DNA of 64,000 bases from Trichaptum fuscoviolaceum (Eukaryota; Basidiomycota; Agaricomycetes; Hymenochaetales; Trichaptaceae): positions 2,653,250 to 2,717,249 of the forward strand of contig CAJSYZ010000003.1 in assembly GCA_910574455.1 (NCBI GenBank). Reading direction: 5' to 3'. Positions 35,602 through 46,373 of this stretch are shown here, piece after piece. Made by a program: the position numbers and the translations under genes. The notes beneath the pieces were generated by a model that saw only the letters and a list, made by a program, of their open reading frames with translations, was not told the DNA's origin and searched no databases. How positions within the stretch are numbered: the stretch's first letter is position 1; the number at the start of each line of letters is the position of its first letter.

Positions 35602-36163
35602 TCAATATAGAATGTGTAGACATAAAATAAGAAACGCTTCAAGAAGTTTGACGGCATCCTGATAGCATCGATGGAAATGCGATATACACTTACTATGCAG
35701 CCATTATTACTAACATGTACTTCGACCCATCCGGTCTTGCTAGACAGAGTCTCCCGTTCTGCCCAATCTTCCGTAGGCATGACCGGTCCCGGCCTTGCTG
35801 CAGCATCCTGAGCTATCTCAGTTGTTACACAGTACACGCTTATAGTGCAGACAAGGCATATCAGGTATGTGCGCTGCGAAGACCGAGAGGTGCTGGGATC
35901 AGTCCGAACAGCCGCCCGTGTCCGTAACGTCAACTGGTTGTGCAACTACACATAGAGAGAGCCTTCAGTACGCAGCATAATTTCTAACAATCATTGAGAC
36001 GTACCACTACAATCCCATCCTCTCCGACAAATAGTGGCTCATATCCGGCCTCGGAGCTCGCGAACTCCTGGGGAGCGACATCAGGACCTGGCTGTCTCTT
36101 GTGGATGCGCACATTGAGACAGCGGCACGCAAAGTCAGGTTTGCCAGCGTCAGCACCGCTCAT
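35602..36163 (-). CDS. Small uncharacterised protein with CxC and CxxC pairs
   Basis: The first exon reads MSGADAGKPDFACRCLNVRI and ends GEDGIVV; a 59-base intron follows. The second exon begins LHNQLTLRTRAAVRTDPSTS and contains TYLICLVCTISVYCV. The pairs CRC and CLVC could bind one zinc ion as a ribbon. EDWAERETLSSKTGWVEVHV is conserved-looking. The last part is less sure: an intron from GTAAGT (about 35694) to a TCAG acceptor gives DAVKLLEAFLILCLHILY and a stop at 35602. I do not know the family by name; comparable small proteins seem common in basidiomycetes. About 155 residues. Confidence 0.55.
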
Positions 36164-36482
36164 GTTGAAGAAGGCGAAGGGTTTTGAAGAGATGAGCGCC
36201 CCGGTGTTGTTTATGAAGAGGTAATAAGCAAGGTGGTCAACTCAATGAATCACCACTTTGACTTCGGTCCGTTATACTAATCGGGATGAACGTGGAAAAT
36301 TGGCTGAAATTTGAATTTGTCTCAACCACTCGGTCTTTTTCGCGCTCGTCCGATTCTCGGGTCCAATAAAAGAGGTGCAATTTCTTTCAACGCCGGCTGA
36401 AAGATGAAGTGACAATCAAGCTGATATCGATGGTATCTAATCCATATATGTAGGTAGAATACAGTGAACTAGCGTATGATCT
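36164..36482. other. Gap between the small Cys-pair gene and the CLPTM1 gene
   Basis: About 320 bases between two minus-strand genes. It should hold the small gene's promoter and the CLPTM1 3' flank. Nothing else is seen. Confidence 0.5.
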
Positions 36483-39284
36483 CTATTTCGTCTTTTTGGT
36501 CTCCCCATGTTTCGCGTTCGCATCCTCATCCGGGACCATAACCTGACCATATTCGTTGACTCTCTTCGGGTCGATGCGGTATATCCACCTCTGAAGAAAA
36601 GGAGAGAAGAATTATGAAGAAGCTTGAAACCAACAAGGCACAGTGCACCAACCTGGTAAAGGAATATCAAGAAGACTACGTCATCACGGAAACAGGCAAG
36701 ACGATGTAGGATAGGCATCTTGATGCAAAACCTTTTTGAGTGGAAAGCTGTGCATCAGCATTGTTATCAAGTGCGGAGATCTATAACATACGCAAAGAGA
36801 TCGTCTACGACAGTGCTCAGGGTCTTGTAGATCATAGCTTTCATCGGCATGTGTGCAACGCTCTAACGCGGAGACAAAAAGGTTAAATAACTGTATTGCT
36901 CGGAGAAATACTACTTACCTTCAACTTATAGTTGATGATTAGCTGGGGGACAAGCTGGGCCTTTATACACAAGTCAATGCACCTCCTTTCCGATAAGGAC
37001 CGAGAACCACTCACGAAGCCAAACATGTACACGAAGCTCGTCAGCGTCGAGATGATAAAGCTATACCACCCCCGATGTGTTTGATATATAAGAGAGTATA
37101 TCGTATATCCCAGCAGACAAGGTATCGTAACGTATGATACATAGCGGAAGGCCAACTTATCATATCTGGAATTAGGGTGGCTTACTTAGCTTGTATAACC
37201 TAACAGCAAGATTAAAGCTCACTCTTGTGTTTTCTTTTCGTCCTCACTCAGAACATGCTTGTCTTTGATGTCAAGTTTGTAAGGGAAGAGGGAACCAGGT
37301 GGTGCAGAAATGACCCTGATATCAACTGCTTTGGTTATCTATACAAACTTAATCAGCAATTGATAACCGCATTATATGGCCAAGTAGTAACCTTCCATGC
37401 TTCGATGACCATTCCAAGACCTTGTCCCATTAATATCATCCAGCTTGTGTTCTCGTTATTGTCGACGAGATACAACAAAATAACAAGTTGTACGAATACG
37501 TTCGTAACAATCTATCATAAATATATCAGATTTTGATTGGCGGCGTTAGTTTGATGGTCTGCGTACCGTCCTAAAAGTATCAGACATTAGCTAAAGTGCT
37601 ACGCCACAAGTACAGTCTGATGAAGAACATACCGAACAGAAACACCCGTGAGTTCATTCTTCTTCCTCCAATGGGCGACATCGTTCTTGAAAGCAAGCAT
37701 CTCGAATCTGTTCTTCATTGATCAATATGTTCACATACATCAAGCAACAACAAATTGCTTACACAACGTGCAACACGCTGACAGAAGCGGTCAGCATGAG
37801 GAAGTACGGGTTTGTCTCGACCAACATCCTCTTGATCTCGTCAATCTCCGCTGAGCCCGCGCCTCCCTGCTGCTTGGCGGCCTCATTGAAGCCGTGACCC
37901 AGGCTGGCAAACATCTGGAACTTGAAGTATGACATGGGTTGGAATTCTACGTGCAGAGGCACACGAGGTGTTGTTTCGTTCAACTCGAAGTATTGCGAGC
38001 GGAGGTGCCAGAAATCGTTCGGGAAGATGACGGGCTTATAATATCCTTTCGTACCGGTCTGGTCCCTAAGTTCAGGGACAAGGTGTACATCTTAAGAAGA
38101 AACGGTAAGAATGTAGTTGTGTTCAGCAGACGTTTCGAGCGAACACACATTCTCGAACTACGGGAGGAAGTTGGCCATAGGGAACAACGCTTGCGTCGGA
38201 AACAAGAACCAGCGTAAGATTCTTAAAGTGTCTGTTAGCAAAAGCACCATTCTTCTGACTAGCATGTTTTCTACCTTGTGCCAGTGGGACATAATAACAT
38301 CTGGCTGGTCCTGAGGCAATACATTAGAATTCTTCTGTCAATAGTAGGTGAAACAGCCAATAGCTCACATATTCCTCTTCCTCCTGACCTTCATTTAAAT
38401 CGCTGCCAAGTAGGTTCTTCTCTTTCCGAACCTTATGCCTCGGCAAGTATCTTGTTAAAACTGAATCAAATGTTTGAGAAACCCAAAATCAATATCGTGT
38501 TGCATTTCCTACGTTTTCTGACATGATGAATCGAGCTGGGGTTGAAATTTGGGCTTGAAGGATCGGGGTCAGCACCGTTCTTTACTAAGAAAATATCTGC
38601 CCATAAAGATCCATTGTGTTGGACCGTCTTAGTCGAATAAATCAATGAGGATTTTTAGATAGACCTGAATAGTTCATACCGAGGGCAGAGCAACATCCAG
38701 GTCAACGACTCTCTTCTCATTCCAGTCTCCGAAAGTAATGTTTTCCCAAGCAAATTGGGGAAGCTGCTCGTCACCATTATTTCTCTTCGTCCACTTTTGA
38801 CTGAATACATCGCCTGTCAGGGACGTCGACAGGAAGACATACATGCTCAAGTCAATCCCGAGAGGCCACGCAAGCTCTGCCTGTTGCGGTGGCATCATGA
38901 ATGGGTTAGGCTGGCCAGGTTGGACCTGAGCTTTCGGAGGATTGAGAGAGTCATAAGCAGAAGGGATCGCTGGTGCAGCAGGCGGTGTCGCTTTCTTGGC
39001 GAAGTAATTAGTTACTGGTCAAAACGATCAATCACAATTGTCAAGGTCCGAGTGTCACTATTCAGGCATACTCAGTTGAGACACGACCCAAAAAATTATC
39101 ATGGTCTATAAATCATTGACATTATGGAACAGTTAGGCGCACAAAGTATTCGTCATACAGTGCAGGATCATACCTGGACGGTGTTCCATATCCGACGTCC
39201 CGATGATTCCTCTTGAGGAGGACCTCCTTGCGCCCCTTGCGCCGCGGGCGGTGCGCGAGGCTGAGTAGCCGCTTGTCCGGGCAT
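36483..39284 (-). CDS. CLPTM1 family multi-pass membrane protein
   Basis: Homologue of cleft lip and palate transmembrane protein 1, an ER/Golgi membrane protein. The start MPGQAATQPRAPPAAQGAQG is low-complexity. The spliced exons give IFWVVSQLITNYFAKKAT, then SLNPPKAQVQPGQPNP and LAWPLGIDLSMYVFLSTSLT, the lumenal family domain. MSYFKFQMFASLGHGFNEAA and EIDEIKRMLVETNPYFLMLT follow. The C-terminal half has several membrane helices: MLTASVSVLHVVFEMLAFKN, LVILLYLVDNNENTSWMILM, and YVSYVTIPCLLGYTIYSLIY. The family hallmark KMPILHRLACFRDDVVFLIF is clear, and the protein ends KHGETKKTK. About ten introns. In animals the family affects receptor trafficking; in fungi the role is not known. Confidence 0.88.
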
Positions 39285-40270
39285 GTTGTCTGGCGGTAGC
39301 GGTGAAGACTGAAGTGCGACAAAAAGCAATCAAAAAAGTAAACATTTTGTTATGTAATAAAGCACACCGTGGGAACTTCAAGCCTGAGGTGTACTTTCAA
39401 AGTTACCGGTCGATAATCGGTCGTTTTTTACCTGTTCGAATTCCGGGATAGACAGTGTAATAGAAACCGCCACATACAGTACATTTGCTCCATTAGATTG
39501 ATTGACTATAATGATGATCTGCTGCTTCACCAGCGTGACACTAGTGTGTTCTTTGAGGTAGCCTTCACAGTCTTACGGCCAACCCGGACTCCGCTATTAG
39601 ACCGGATATTCTCTTCACTCAAGTACTAATGAATTCAACACGTTGCTACAGCCTGAGCGCCCAGTAAAAGGCGTGCATAGGTACTTCAGTGTACCGTGAT
39701 CCGAAGCAGCTTTTCGTTCTCCTTCCGTTTGAGTCCTGCTTGCGATTGCGAGATTGATGCAGTACCAAAAGAGGTGAAAACCTGTGCAGAAGGACTTCAA
39801 ACAAATGATCGTCAAGCCACGCTTTCCGTCGCGTCGTGTGTCAGATTTTGAGGTATTTTGAGGTTCGTAAATCTACGTGCTCAAATACCTGCTAAACTCT
39901 GCATAATAAATGACTTTACTCGGAAGGCGCAGGAGAAGATTGCGATTACTGTGTGATTTGAGTCTTGAGATGCGAGAGGTGAGGAAAGGAAGGAGTTCAG
40001 CGCATTGAGATCCAATCAGTGAAAGCTGTCCACGCCGGCCATCGAGTTGCGACCATCAAGGTTAGGCGACGTGGTTACATAAGCAGACATTCATTCACAT
40101 ATAGCATCGCCTCAACTTCAAGGCACTCGTCTGCGACCGCCCAGCAACCAGCAAACAAAAAACTGCCCCAGGCCCGCATCTACAAAAGCATCTGTTCTTC
40201 ATTGCGGCTGCCGTTCTTTCTTCTCTTCAACTGCTAGGCCAACGACCAAGGCGACTTGTGAACGCCCATT
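39285..40270. other. Long divergent promoter region, CLPTM1 / chitin synthase
   Basis: Almost 1 kb without a gene. It should hold the promoters of both neighbours and perhaps a 5' untranslated exon of the chitin synthase. I see short direct repeats (for example TATTTTGAGG-like near 39847-39866) but no mobile element or RNA gene. Confidence 0.5.
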
Positions 40271-43200
40271 ATGTCGAATCCACAACGTCCTCCGCTTTCT
40301 TCGCATTCTTCAGCTGAAAGTCGCCCCTATGGCGACCCATTCGGTGATGCTGGCCCACCACAACTTCATTTCCAGGAGCCTCATATTCCCGAGCGCGGTG
40401 GTATGCCGCAGCCGTTCGAGAGCACAACCTCGCTACCGCACGAGTTCGGTGGCCAAAGTGCAAACTATCCTGACGATGAGGAGGAAAAGCTGGTGCCTTG
40501 ACGGGCAACCAAGGATTTGTTGGTGGTCTTTATCCTCCCTGGGTGAGAGTCCTGCTTCATTTCACTCAGCAGTTTTACTGTGATAGAGCTGCTTGAGGCT
40601 CTGCTTTCTGCATCAATAGCACTTTCTCTTCGTCTTTGAGCACGTCAGTTAATGCACTTCCTTTCAGAGGTCAGTTTGATCCGAACGCATATGGCGACCC
40701 GTACGCACGGCCTGCCTCGATTGCATCCAATGGCTCGAACAGCACTGACACGGCCTGGCGCCGTCGCCAGACTATCAAGCGCGGTGTGACGCGTAAAGTC
40801 AAGCTCACAAGCGGTAACTTTATCACAGAATATGTTGTTCCAACTGCAGTCTCCAACGCGATTGAACCCAAGTGGAAAGCAAACAATTCGACAGAATTCT
40901 CGTGAGTGTTCTTTTGCCTAAGCGTCATAAGCGGGTGGCACTGAACTAAAATTATTCTATTCTAGACACATGCGCTATACCGCGGCTACTTGTGATCCAG
41001 ACGAATTTACGGAAGCAAACGGTTGGTCGCTGAGGACAAAAATGTACAACCGACAGACGGAACTTCTAATTGCTGTTACGTCCTATAACGAGGACAAGAC
41101 TCTTTATGCGCGAACTCTGCATGGTGTCATGCTTAATATCCGCGATATCTGCAAGACCAAGTCATCAAAATATTGGCGCCGGAGCGCTGAAGAAGGTATA
41201 CCTGCATGGCAGAAGATCACTGTGTGCCTCATTGTTGATGGACTGGAGGCCATGGACAAAAGTGTACTAGATATCCTCGCGACTGTGGGTGTTTACCAAG
41301 ATGGTGTGATGAAGAAGCAAATTGATGGCAAAGACACCGTCGCTCATATTTTTGAGGTACGCATCATCAAGCAAGATGAACTGGCATTGTATAGAATGTA
41401 CTAAGCCATCCTCTACCCTATAGTATACTACACAACTCTCTGTCGACGCAACTCCTCAGTTGATTCTCCCTCACCAGGACGACCCGAACAACCTCGTGCC
41501 TGTTCAGATTATCTTCGTATTGAAAGCAAAGAACCAAAAGAAGATTAACTCTCATCGTTGGCTGTTCAATGCGGTTGGAAAAATATTACAGGTATGACTG
41601 CTCCCGCGTAATGCATTACTTTGCACAATCTGATGATAATATACCCGTTTCAGCCGGAAATCTGTGTTCTTATCGACGCGGGAACGAAGCCAGGACACAA
41701 GTCTATCTACTATCTTTGGGAGGCGTTCTATAATGATGCTAACTTGGGTGGTGCCTGCGGTGAAATTCATGCTATGATCAAGGGTGGTAAAAAGCTCCTC
41801 AACCCGCTCGTGGCGGCTCAAAATTTCGAATACAAGATGTCCAACATTCTTGATAAACCACTTGAGTCGTCATTCGGCTACGTATCTGTGCTCCCCGGTG
41901 CATTCTCCGCATATAGGTACCGTGCTATCCTAGGAAGGCCCCTCGAACAGTACTTCCATGGTGATCACTCTATGGCTGATCGACTGGGCTCCAAAGGTAT
42001 TTATGGTATGGACATCTTCACGAAAAACATGTTCTTGGCCGAGGATCGAATCCTTTGTTTCGAGTTGGTCGCGAAGGCTGGAGAACGCTGGACTTTAACC
42101 TACGTGAAACCTAGCAAGGCCGAAACCGATGTTCCTGGTACGTTACGAGGCGTCTCATATTCCCGTTCAGTTTGACTTACAGTATGTCATACGTTCAGAA
42201 TCTGCCGCTGAGCTTATCGGACAACGTCGTCGCTGGCTCAACGGTTCATTTGCTGCGTCCATTTACGCTCTCGTGCACTTCTTCCGATTCTACAAATCAA
42301 GTCACGGAATAATCCGCATGTTCTTTTTCCATATTCAGGCAATAGTAAGTTCCAACAAATAATGGGCTTGCGTCACTCGCTTACCGACTTCTACACAGTA
42401 TAACGTATTCTCTTTGATATTCTCCTGGTTCGCTTTGGCCAACTTGTGGTTGACCTTCTCTATCATCATCGATCTATTGCCCAATCTTCCAACCGTCCCG
42501 GAATTCAAATCATCTCCTATTATAATCTTCGGCACAGTAGCAGTCGTGCGTAACTTTGAGATATCAATCCGTTATGTGACTTGAGATTTATCTTACTCTT
42601 TACAGACTCATTGGGTCAATCTTTCTTTGAAATGGATCTATCTCACGTTCCTGGTGTTGCAATTCATTCTTGCTCTGGGTAACAGACCAAAGGGAGAGCG
42701 AGGGCTGTATACACTTACACTTTGGTATGTTTTGTAATTTCGTGTCACATTATGACATCGCTAACAAGCATTAGTGTTTATGCTGTTTTGGCGTTCTATC
42801 TTACAGTCTGTGCCTTCTGGCTCACTGGGCGTGCTTTCGCCGTAAGTCTAAGCCACCATTTGTATTTGATGTCCTCTTTTAATAAAGGTATATTTGCAGA
42901 GTGTTCCAGATCGGCTGAAAGGCGATACAGTCGGACAGGTCTTCCTGGCTTTCCTCAAGCCCCCGATTGGTGCTCTTGTTGCAGCTATTGTCTCTACCTT
43001 TGGCATTTATTTCTTTGCGTCCTTCCTTTATGTAAGTTCAAAGTACATTTCAGTGTTGCTTCGGTTACTAATTTTTCATGCTCAACAGCGTGATCCATGG
43101 CACATGTTCTCGAAGTTTCCCTCAGTACTTGCTACTTTGCGCCCAGTTTCACAAACGTCCTCAACGTCTAACGCCTTCTGCAACTTGCATGATGTGTCTT

Positions 43201-43712
43201 GGGGTACTAAGGGTTCTGATAAGGCAGAAGCATTGCCGTCTGTTTCCTCAAAGAAGGGCAAGGAAGATGCTGCGCCAGTAATCGAAGATACGATGAAGGT
43301 ACAAGAAGATGTCGATGCTGCGTTTAAAGAAACAGTCACCCGTGCTGTGACAAAAGTGGAGAACAAGGAAGTTGCGGAGAAACCGACAATGGATGACCAA
43401 AACAAGACGTTCCGCACTCGCCTTGTCTCGGCCTGGGTTTTGTCGAATGCTGGACTGGCGGTTGCCATTGAGAATTTGAATGGTTTACCAACAGGAAATG
43501 AGACCGCCGACGAGCAACATCTACAGTCGAAGCAGCAATTCTACTTCGCTATCATCCTGTATTCTACCTTCGGTCTCGCGATGGTTCGTTTCATTGGGGT
43601 ATGTGACGATTTCTCAACTACCATTTTAACATGTACTGATTTTTTTTTCTTTTAACAGTGTCTTTTCTACTTCTTCAAGCGCAACCTTTTCAGGTTCTGC
43701 AGGCGCTCGTGA
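40271..43712 (+). CDS. Chitin synthase, division I
   Basis: Membrane glycosyltransferase that makes cell-wall chitin from UDP-GlcNAc. The N terminus ([20 protein letters not shown]) is disordered. [20 protein letters not shown] begins the synthase domain, and [59 protein letters not shown] and [20 protein letters not shown] hold the catalytic DAG, EDR and QRRRW motifs. A cluster of C-terminal membrane helices follows, from [20 protein letters not shown] on, and the protein ends FRFCRRS. About eleven introns. The first exon runs into an in-frame TGA at 40499-40501. The conserved-looking next segment ([14 protein letters not shown]) is one base out of frame, and the frame returns at 40542/40668. 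So the N terminus is broken as written: either two indels or a 21-base intron (40493-40513). Confidence 0.93.
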
Positions 43713-44112
43713 ATAACATAACGGCACGAACTCGAGCTCCATAGGTAACCTATATCCCGACAATTCATGTTACCTGTTACCTGCGATGCTTGGAAGACGA
43801 ACATTATTTACGGATTACTTGATTTTGCATGCCTAGAACGTTTCTCATCTCATGTATTCCCTTATCACCTTGTCGGCTTAAGCCAGCGACGTCCTCTGCA
43901 TCTTATCATGGACTATTATCTCGTTTGTTAGTCACTGCTCTCTCTTTCTTACCAGCTCACAGCTTTCATTGTATACACGGATAGTGCGGAGACGTCGAAT
44001 CCGATTAATTATCTATTAAACATTTAAACATTCCTTCAGTGTGACTTAAGTGATATATACGAATACAACAAAATTCCCAGATGTTCTAGCGCAATTAGAT
44101 GTAAAGCAGATT
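43713..44112. other. Convergent gap, chitin synthase / RING gene
   Basis: 3' flanks of two converging genes; AT-rich. No repeat or gene is seen. Confidence 0.5.
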
Positions 44113-44961
44113 TCATGAATACATTCCTATGGTCTCGTTATTGTCCTGGCTTGGTGCGCGAGACTCCCGTTGAGGTCTACTGCTCGGAAGAATATGTAGT
44201 CCGGCACCCGCGACGACACGCCAGAACAATTCCTCCGTTTCGTCTATAGGCTCATTTGTTGGATTAGTTGTCGGGTCTTCGACCTGAGCCTCAGGCTCTT
44301 GGTCTTGGGTAATGAAAGGCTGCCTGCACGCGGGACAAGTGTCGTTCTTGCAATTTGATAGCAGAACGTTAGTACTCCAACAAGATCGACACTGACATTC
44401 GTTCCAAGTACCTGACGAATCCAAGTAGAAATGCTAAGAAGGCAAGGACATCAGGTAAGTAAGAATGCTCTTTTTCGTGGTACTTTGAGACAGAATACTA
44501 TAGCCAGCGTACTCTTTCCGACAAAATACATGTCCACATGTCTTTACGAGGCGTGTAACGCCTAGATCTTCCATGGCAACCGCCGGACTATCCATAGCCA
44601 TGGCCATTTCCTCCGACGCAAGAACGGAAGCGAACGGTACAAGGCAAATAGGACAACTATCGTCTTACGAAGAAGTTCACATGAGTTAGAGGGCGTGTAA
44701 TGGGTTCGGAGGCAACAAACTTACTCTTCTTTCCGAGTCCCTGGAGTTCTTCCTCTGTTAGACCTGGTAGAGACTCTATGAGCTCCTTTCGTTTCCTACA
44801 AGACTCTCTAGATGAGAATCATCAAAGAAGAATCATTACTAGTATGCGAACGTTTGTGAATGTGGAACCATATTTGCCCTGAGAAACCCAGAAATCTGTG
44901 AGACATCGTCAAAGATAACATCTTCGCGAGGTGCTCCCGGAGCAGGCACTGTAGTCTCCAT
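44113..44961 (-). CDS. RING-finger protein (putative E3 ubiquitin ligase)
   Basis: The protein starts METTVPAPGAPREDVIFDDV (ATG at 44959-44961). A middle exon gives RKRKELIESLPGLTEEELQG, then SCPICLVPFASVLASEE and TRLVKTCGHVFCRK, the first six zinc ligands of a C3HC4 RING. After two introns come DISTWIRQ and DTCPACRQPF, which close the finger. The last intron is 66 bases and has a good branch site (ACTAAC). The tail is acidic and low-complexity and ends in QDNNETIGMYS. RING proteins of this kind bind E2 enzymes and ubiquitinate targets; the target is unknown. The very 5' splice between METT and ESCRKRKELI is not sure. Confidence 0.75.
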
Positions 44962-45788
44962 GAATTGTAATAGAAAGCCGAAGTCACAGCAGTAAACTTG
45001 AAGGCAGCAGACGCGTCGATTGTCGGAACGCGTGTACGTCTTCCAGTATGTAATTAAAGTCACTGGCACGTGCTGCACATGTTCAGTTGACGCAACTTGA
45101 ATAGGGCATATTTAGAGCATGTGTAACTCAAGTTACACATGAGATTTACACATTCCCACACTCCCAAAGAAGACGAGAATACAATCACGGCTGCAGCGGC
45201 AAACCCAAATATGTATGGTGATGTCCGTGGGACATGGCCGTCACAGCTTTATTTACAGCAAGATAAATCTCTCATCACATTCCCAGATCCATGGATCTTG
45301 AGGGAGATGTAATTTAGTAGTTCATTAAATACATTTTCTAAGTCAAGTCACCCATACAGGCAAGGGCAAAGCCTCCTACTTGTACAAGACAGTGACTAAG
45401 TGACGCACTTTGTCACATACTGAAGCGGCATTGTTGCAGCCGTGTTTGATGCTTCACCCTGTTTGGGAGTGTGAGAATGTGTATTTTGATGTGTAACTTC
45501 ATGTGTAACTTGAGTTACACATGCTCTAAATATGCCCTAATGTCTGCTAGTGGAGTGGGTAAGAAGAACAAAGCATTCGTATTGTCTAGCAAACGATGCA
45601 ATATACGAAAAGTACAAAGTAGACAACAAACATAGTGGTAGTAGTAATAGTACAAAGGGGGCATTTAGTCGAAGTGGAATGCTTCGTAGGTAATCAAAAC
45701 ACATCTCAAAGCAATGATAGCGGTGGACTCGACGGTCGGAGTGTACATTGTGTACACACGAGACTCTAGGCTTGGTAATGAGATCGAC
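44962..45788. other. Intergenic gap holding a TIR element
   Basis: Most of the gap is filled by the inverted-repeat element at 45102-45539. The rest is the RING gene's promoter and the 3' flank of the small protein gene. Confidence 0.6.
45102..45539. mobile_element. Non-autonomous TIR DNA transposon (MITE), TA target site
   Basis: A perfect 41-base terminal inverted repeat joins 45102-45142 to 45499-45539, beginning TAGGGCATATTTAGAGCATG. Beyond that, weaker pairing goes on (CCCACACTCCCAAA against TTTGGGAGTGTGAG, and ATCACGGCTGCA against TGCAGCCGTGTT) for over 100 bases. A TA at each end can serve as a target duplication, as for Tc1/mariner elements. Each arm carries a near-palindrome (GTGTAACTCAAGTTACAC) and so can fold alone. 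The interior has no long open frame, so the element lacks its own transposase. I infer mobilisation in trans by an element elsewhere in the genome. Confidence 0.9.
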
Positions 45789-46373
45789 CTAGAAGGGATT
45801 CTCGGGATCATCCATCTTCATGTCTGTAACCGATGTAGGCGCAACAGCATGCTCGACTACTGGGGACATTTCGTCGTCTGAATCGACCTTCGCATCTTGG
45901 GCTGGCTTAATGTTTTCCTCATCCGATTCTGAGTTCTCAACGATCTGCATAGCAAGTTGTTGCATCGGCTTTGCGCCCCTAGAGTGATAACAATTGTTAG
46001 TTTCTGAAGAGCGATTTCGGAATCGAAAGGTAACGCACTTGTCAAATCGCTTCTTCTTGGCAGCTGAGATCTTTTGCGAGCATGGTGTCATCATGTTGTC
46101 TGTAGGCGAGATGTACTTGGGGTTGCTGTCACGTACCAGCCACTCAGCGCTCTAAGCCCTTCGATGGACAATTCGAAGAGACACATACCTACTCTTCGCC
46201 ATCTTCTTTGCCAAAAGCGCTTTCGCACCCATCCCCGGAAGCTTATTGGCGAACTTTCCGTTCGTCGCATTTCCCAGAGGAGCCTGAGGGACGACTATCT
46301 GCGCTGCGTGGTCTGGGTTGTGCAGCGGCTCAACGTGCACGGGCGAGTCGTTTGGAGTTGAGACGGTCGACAT
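45789..46373 (-). CDS. Small protein of unknown function
   Basis: I do not recognise the family. The protein starts MSTVSTPNDSPVHVEPLHNP (ATG at 46371-46373). It continues PLGNATNGKFANKLPGMGAK and ALLAKKMAK; a second exon reads NNMMTPCSQKISAAKKKRFD and a third GAKPMQQLAMQIVENSESDE. It ends in an acidic tail with DMKMDDPENPF. The basic middle (KKKRFDKGAK) and acidic tail suggest a nucleic-acid or chaperone-type partner, which is a guess. About 140 residues. The frame joins well at both introns (GTAGGT and GTGCGT donors). Confidence 0.65.

Noticed and set aside
44388..44407. 20-base GT..AG micro-intron in the RING gene
   Set aside because: A 66-base intron starting at the same donor has a proper branch site and gives the correct spacing of the last zinc ligands (WIRQ to CPACR).
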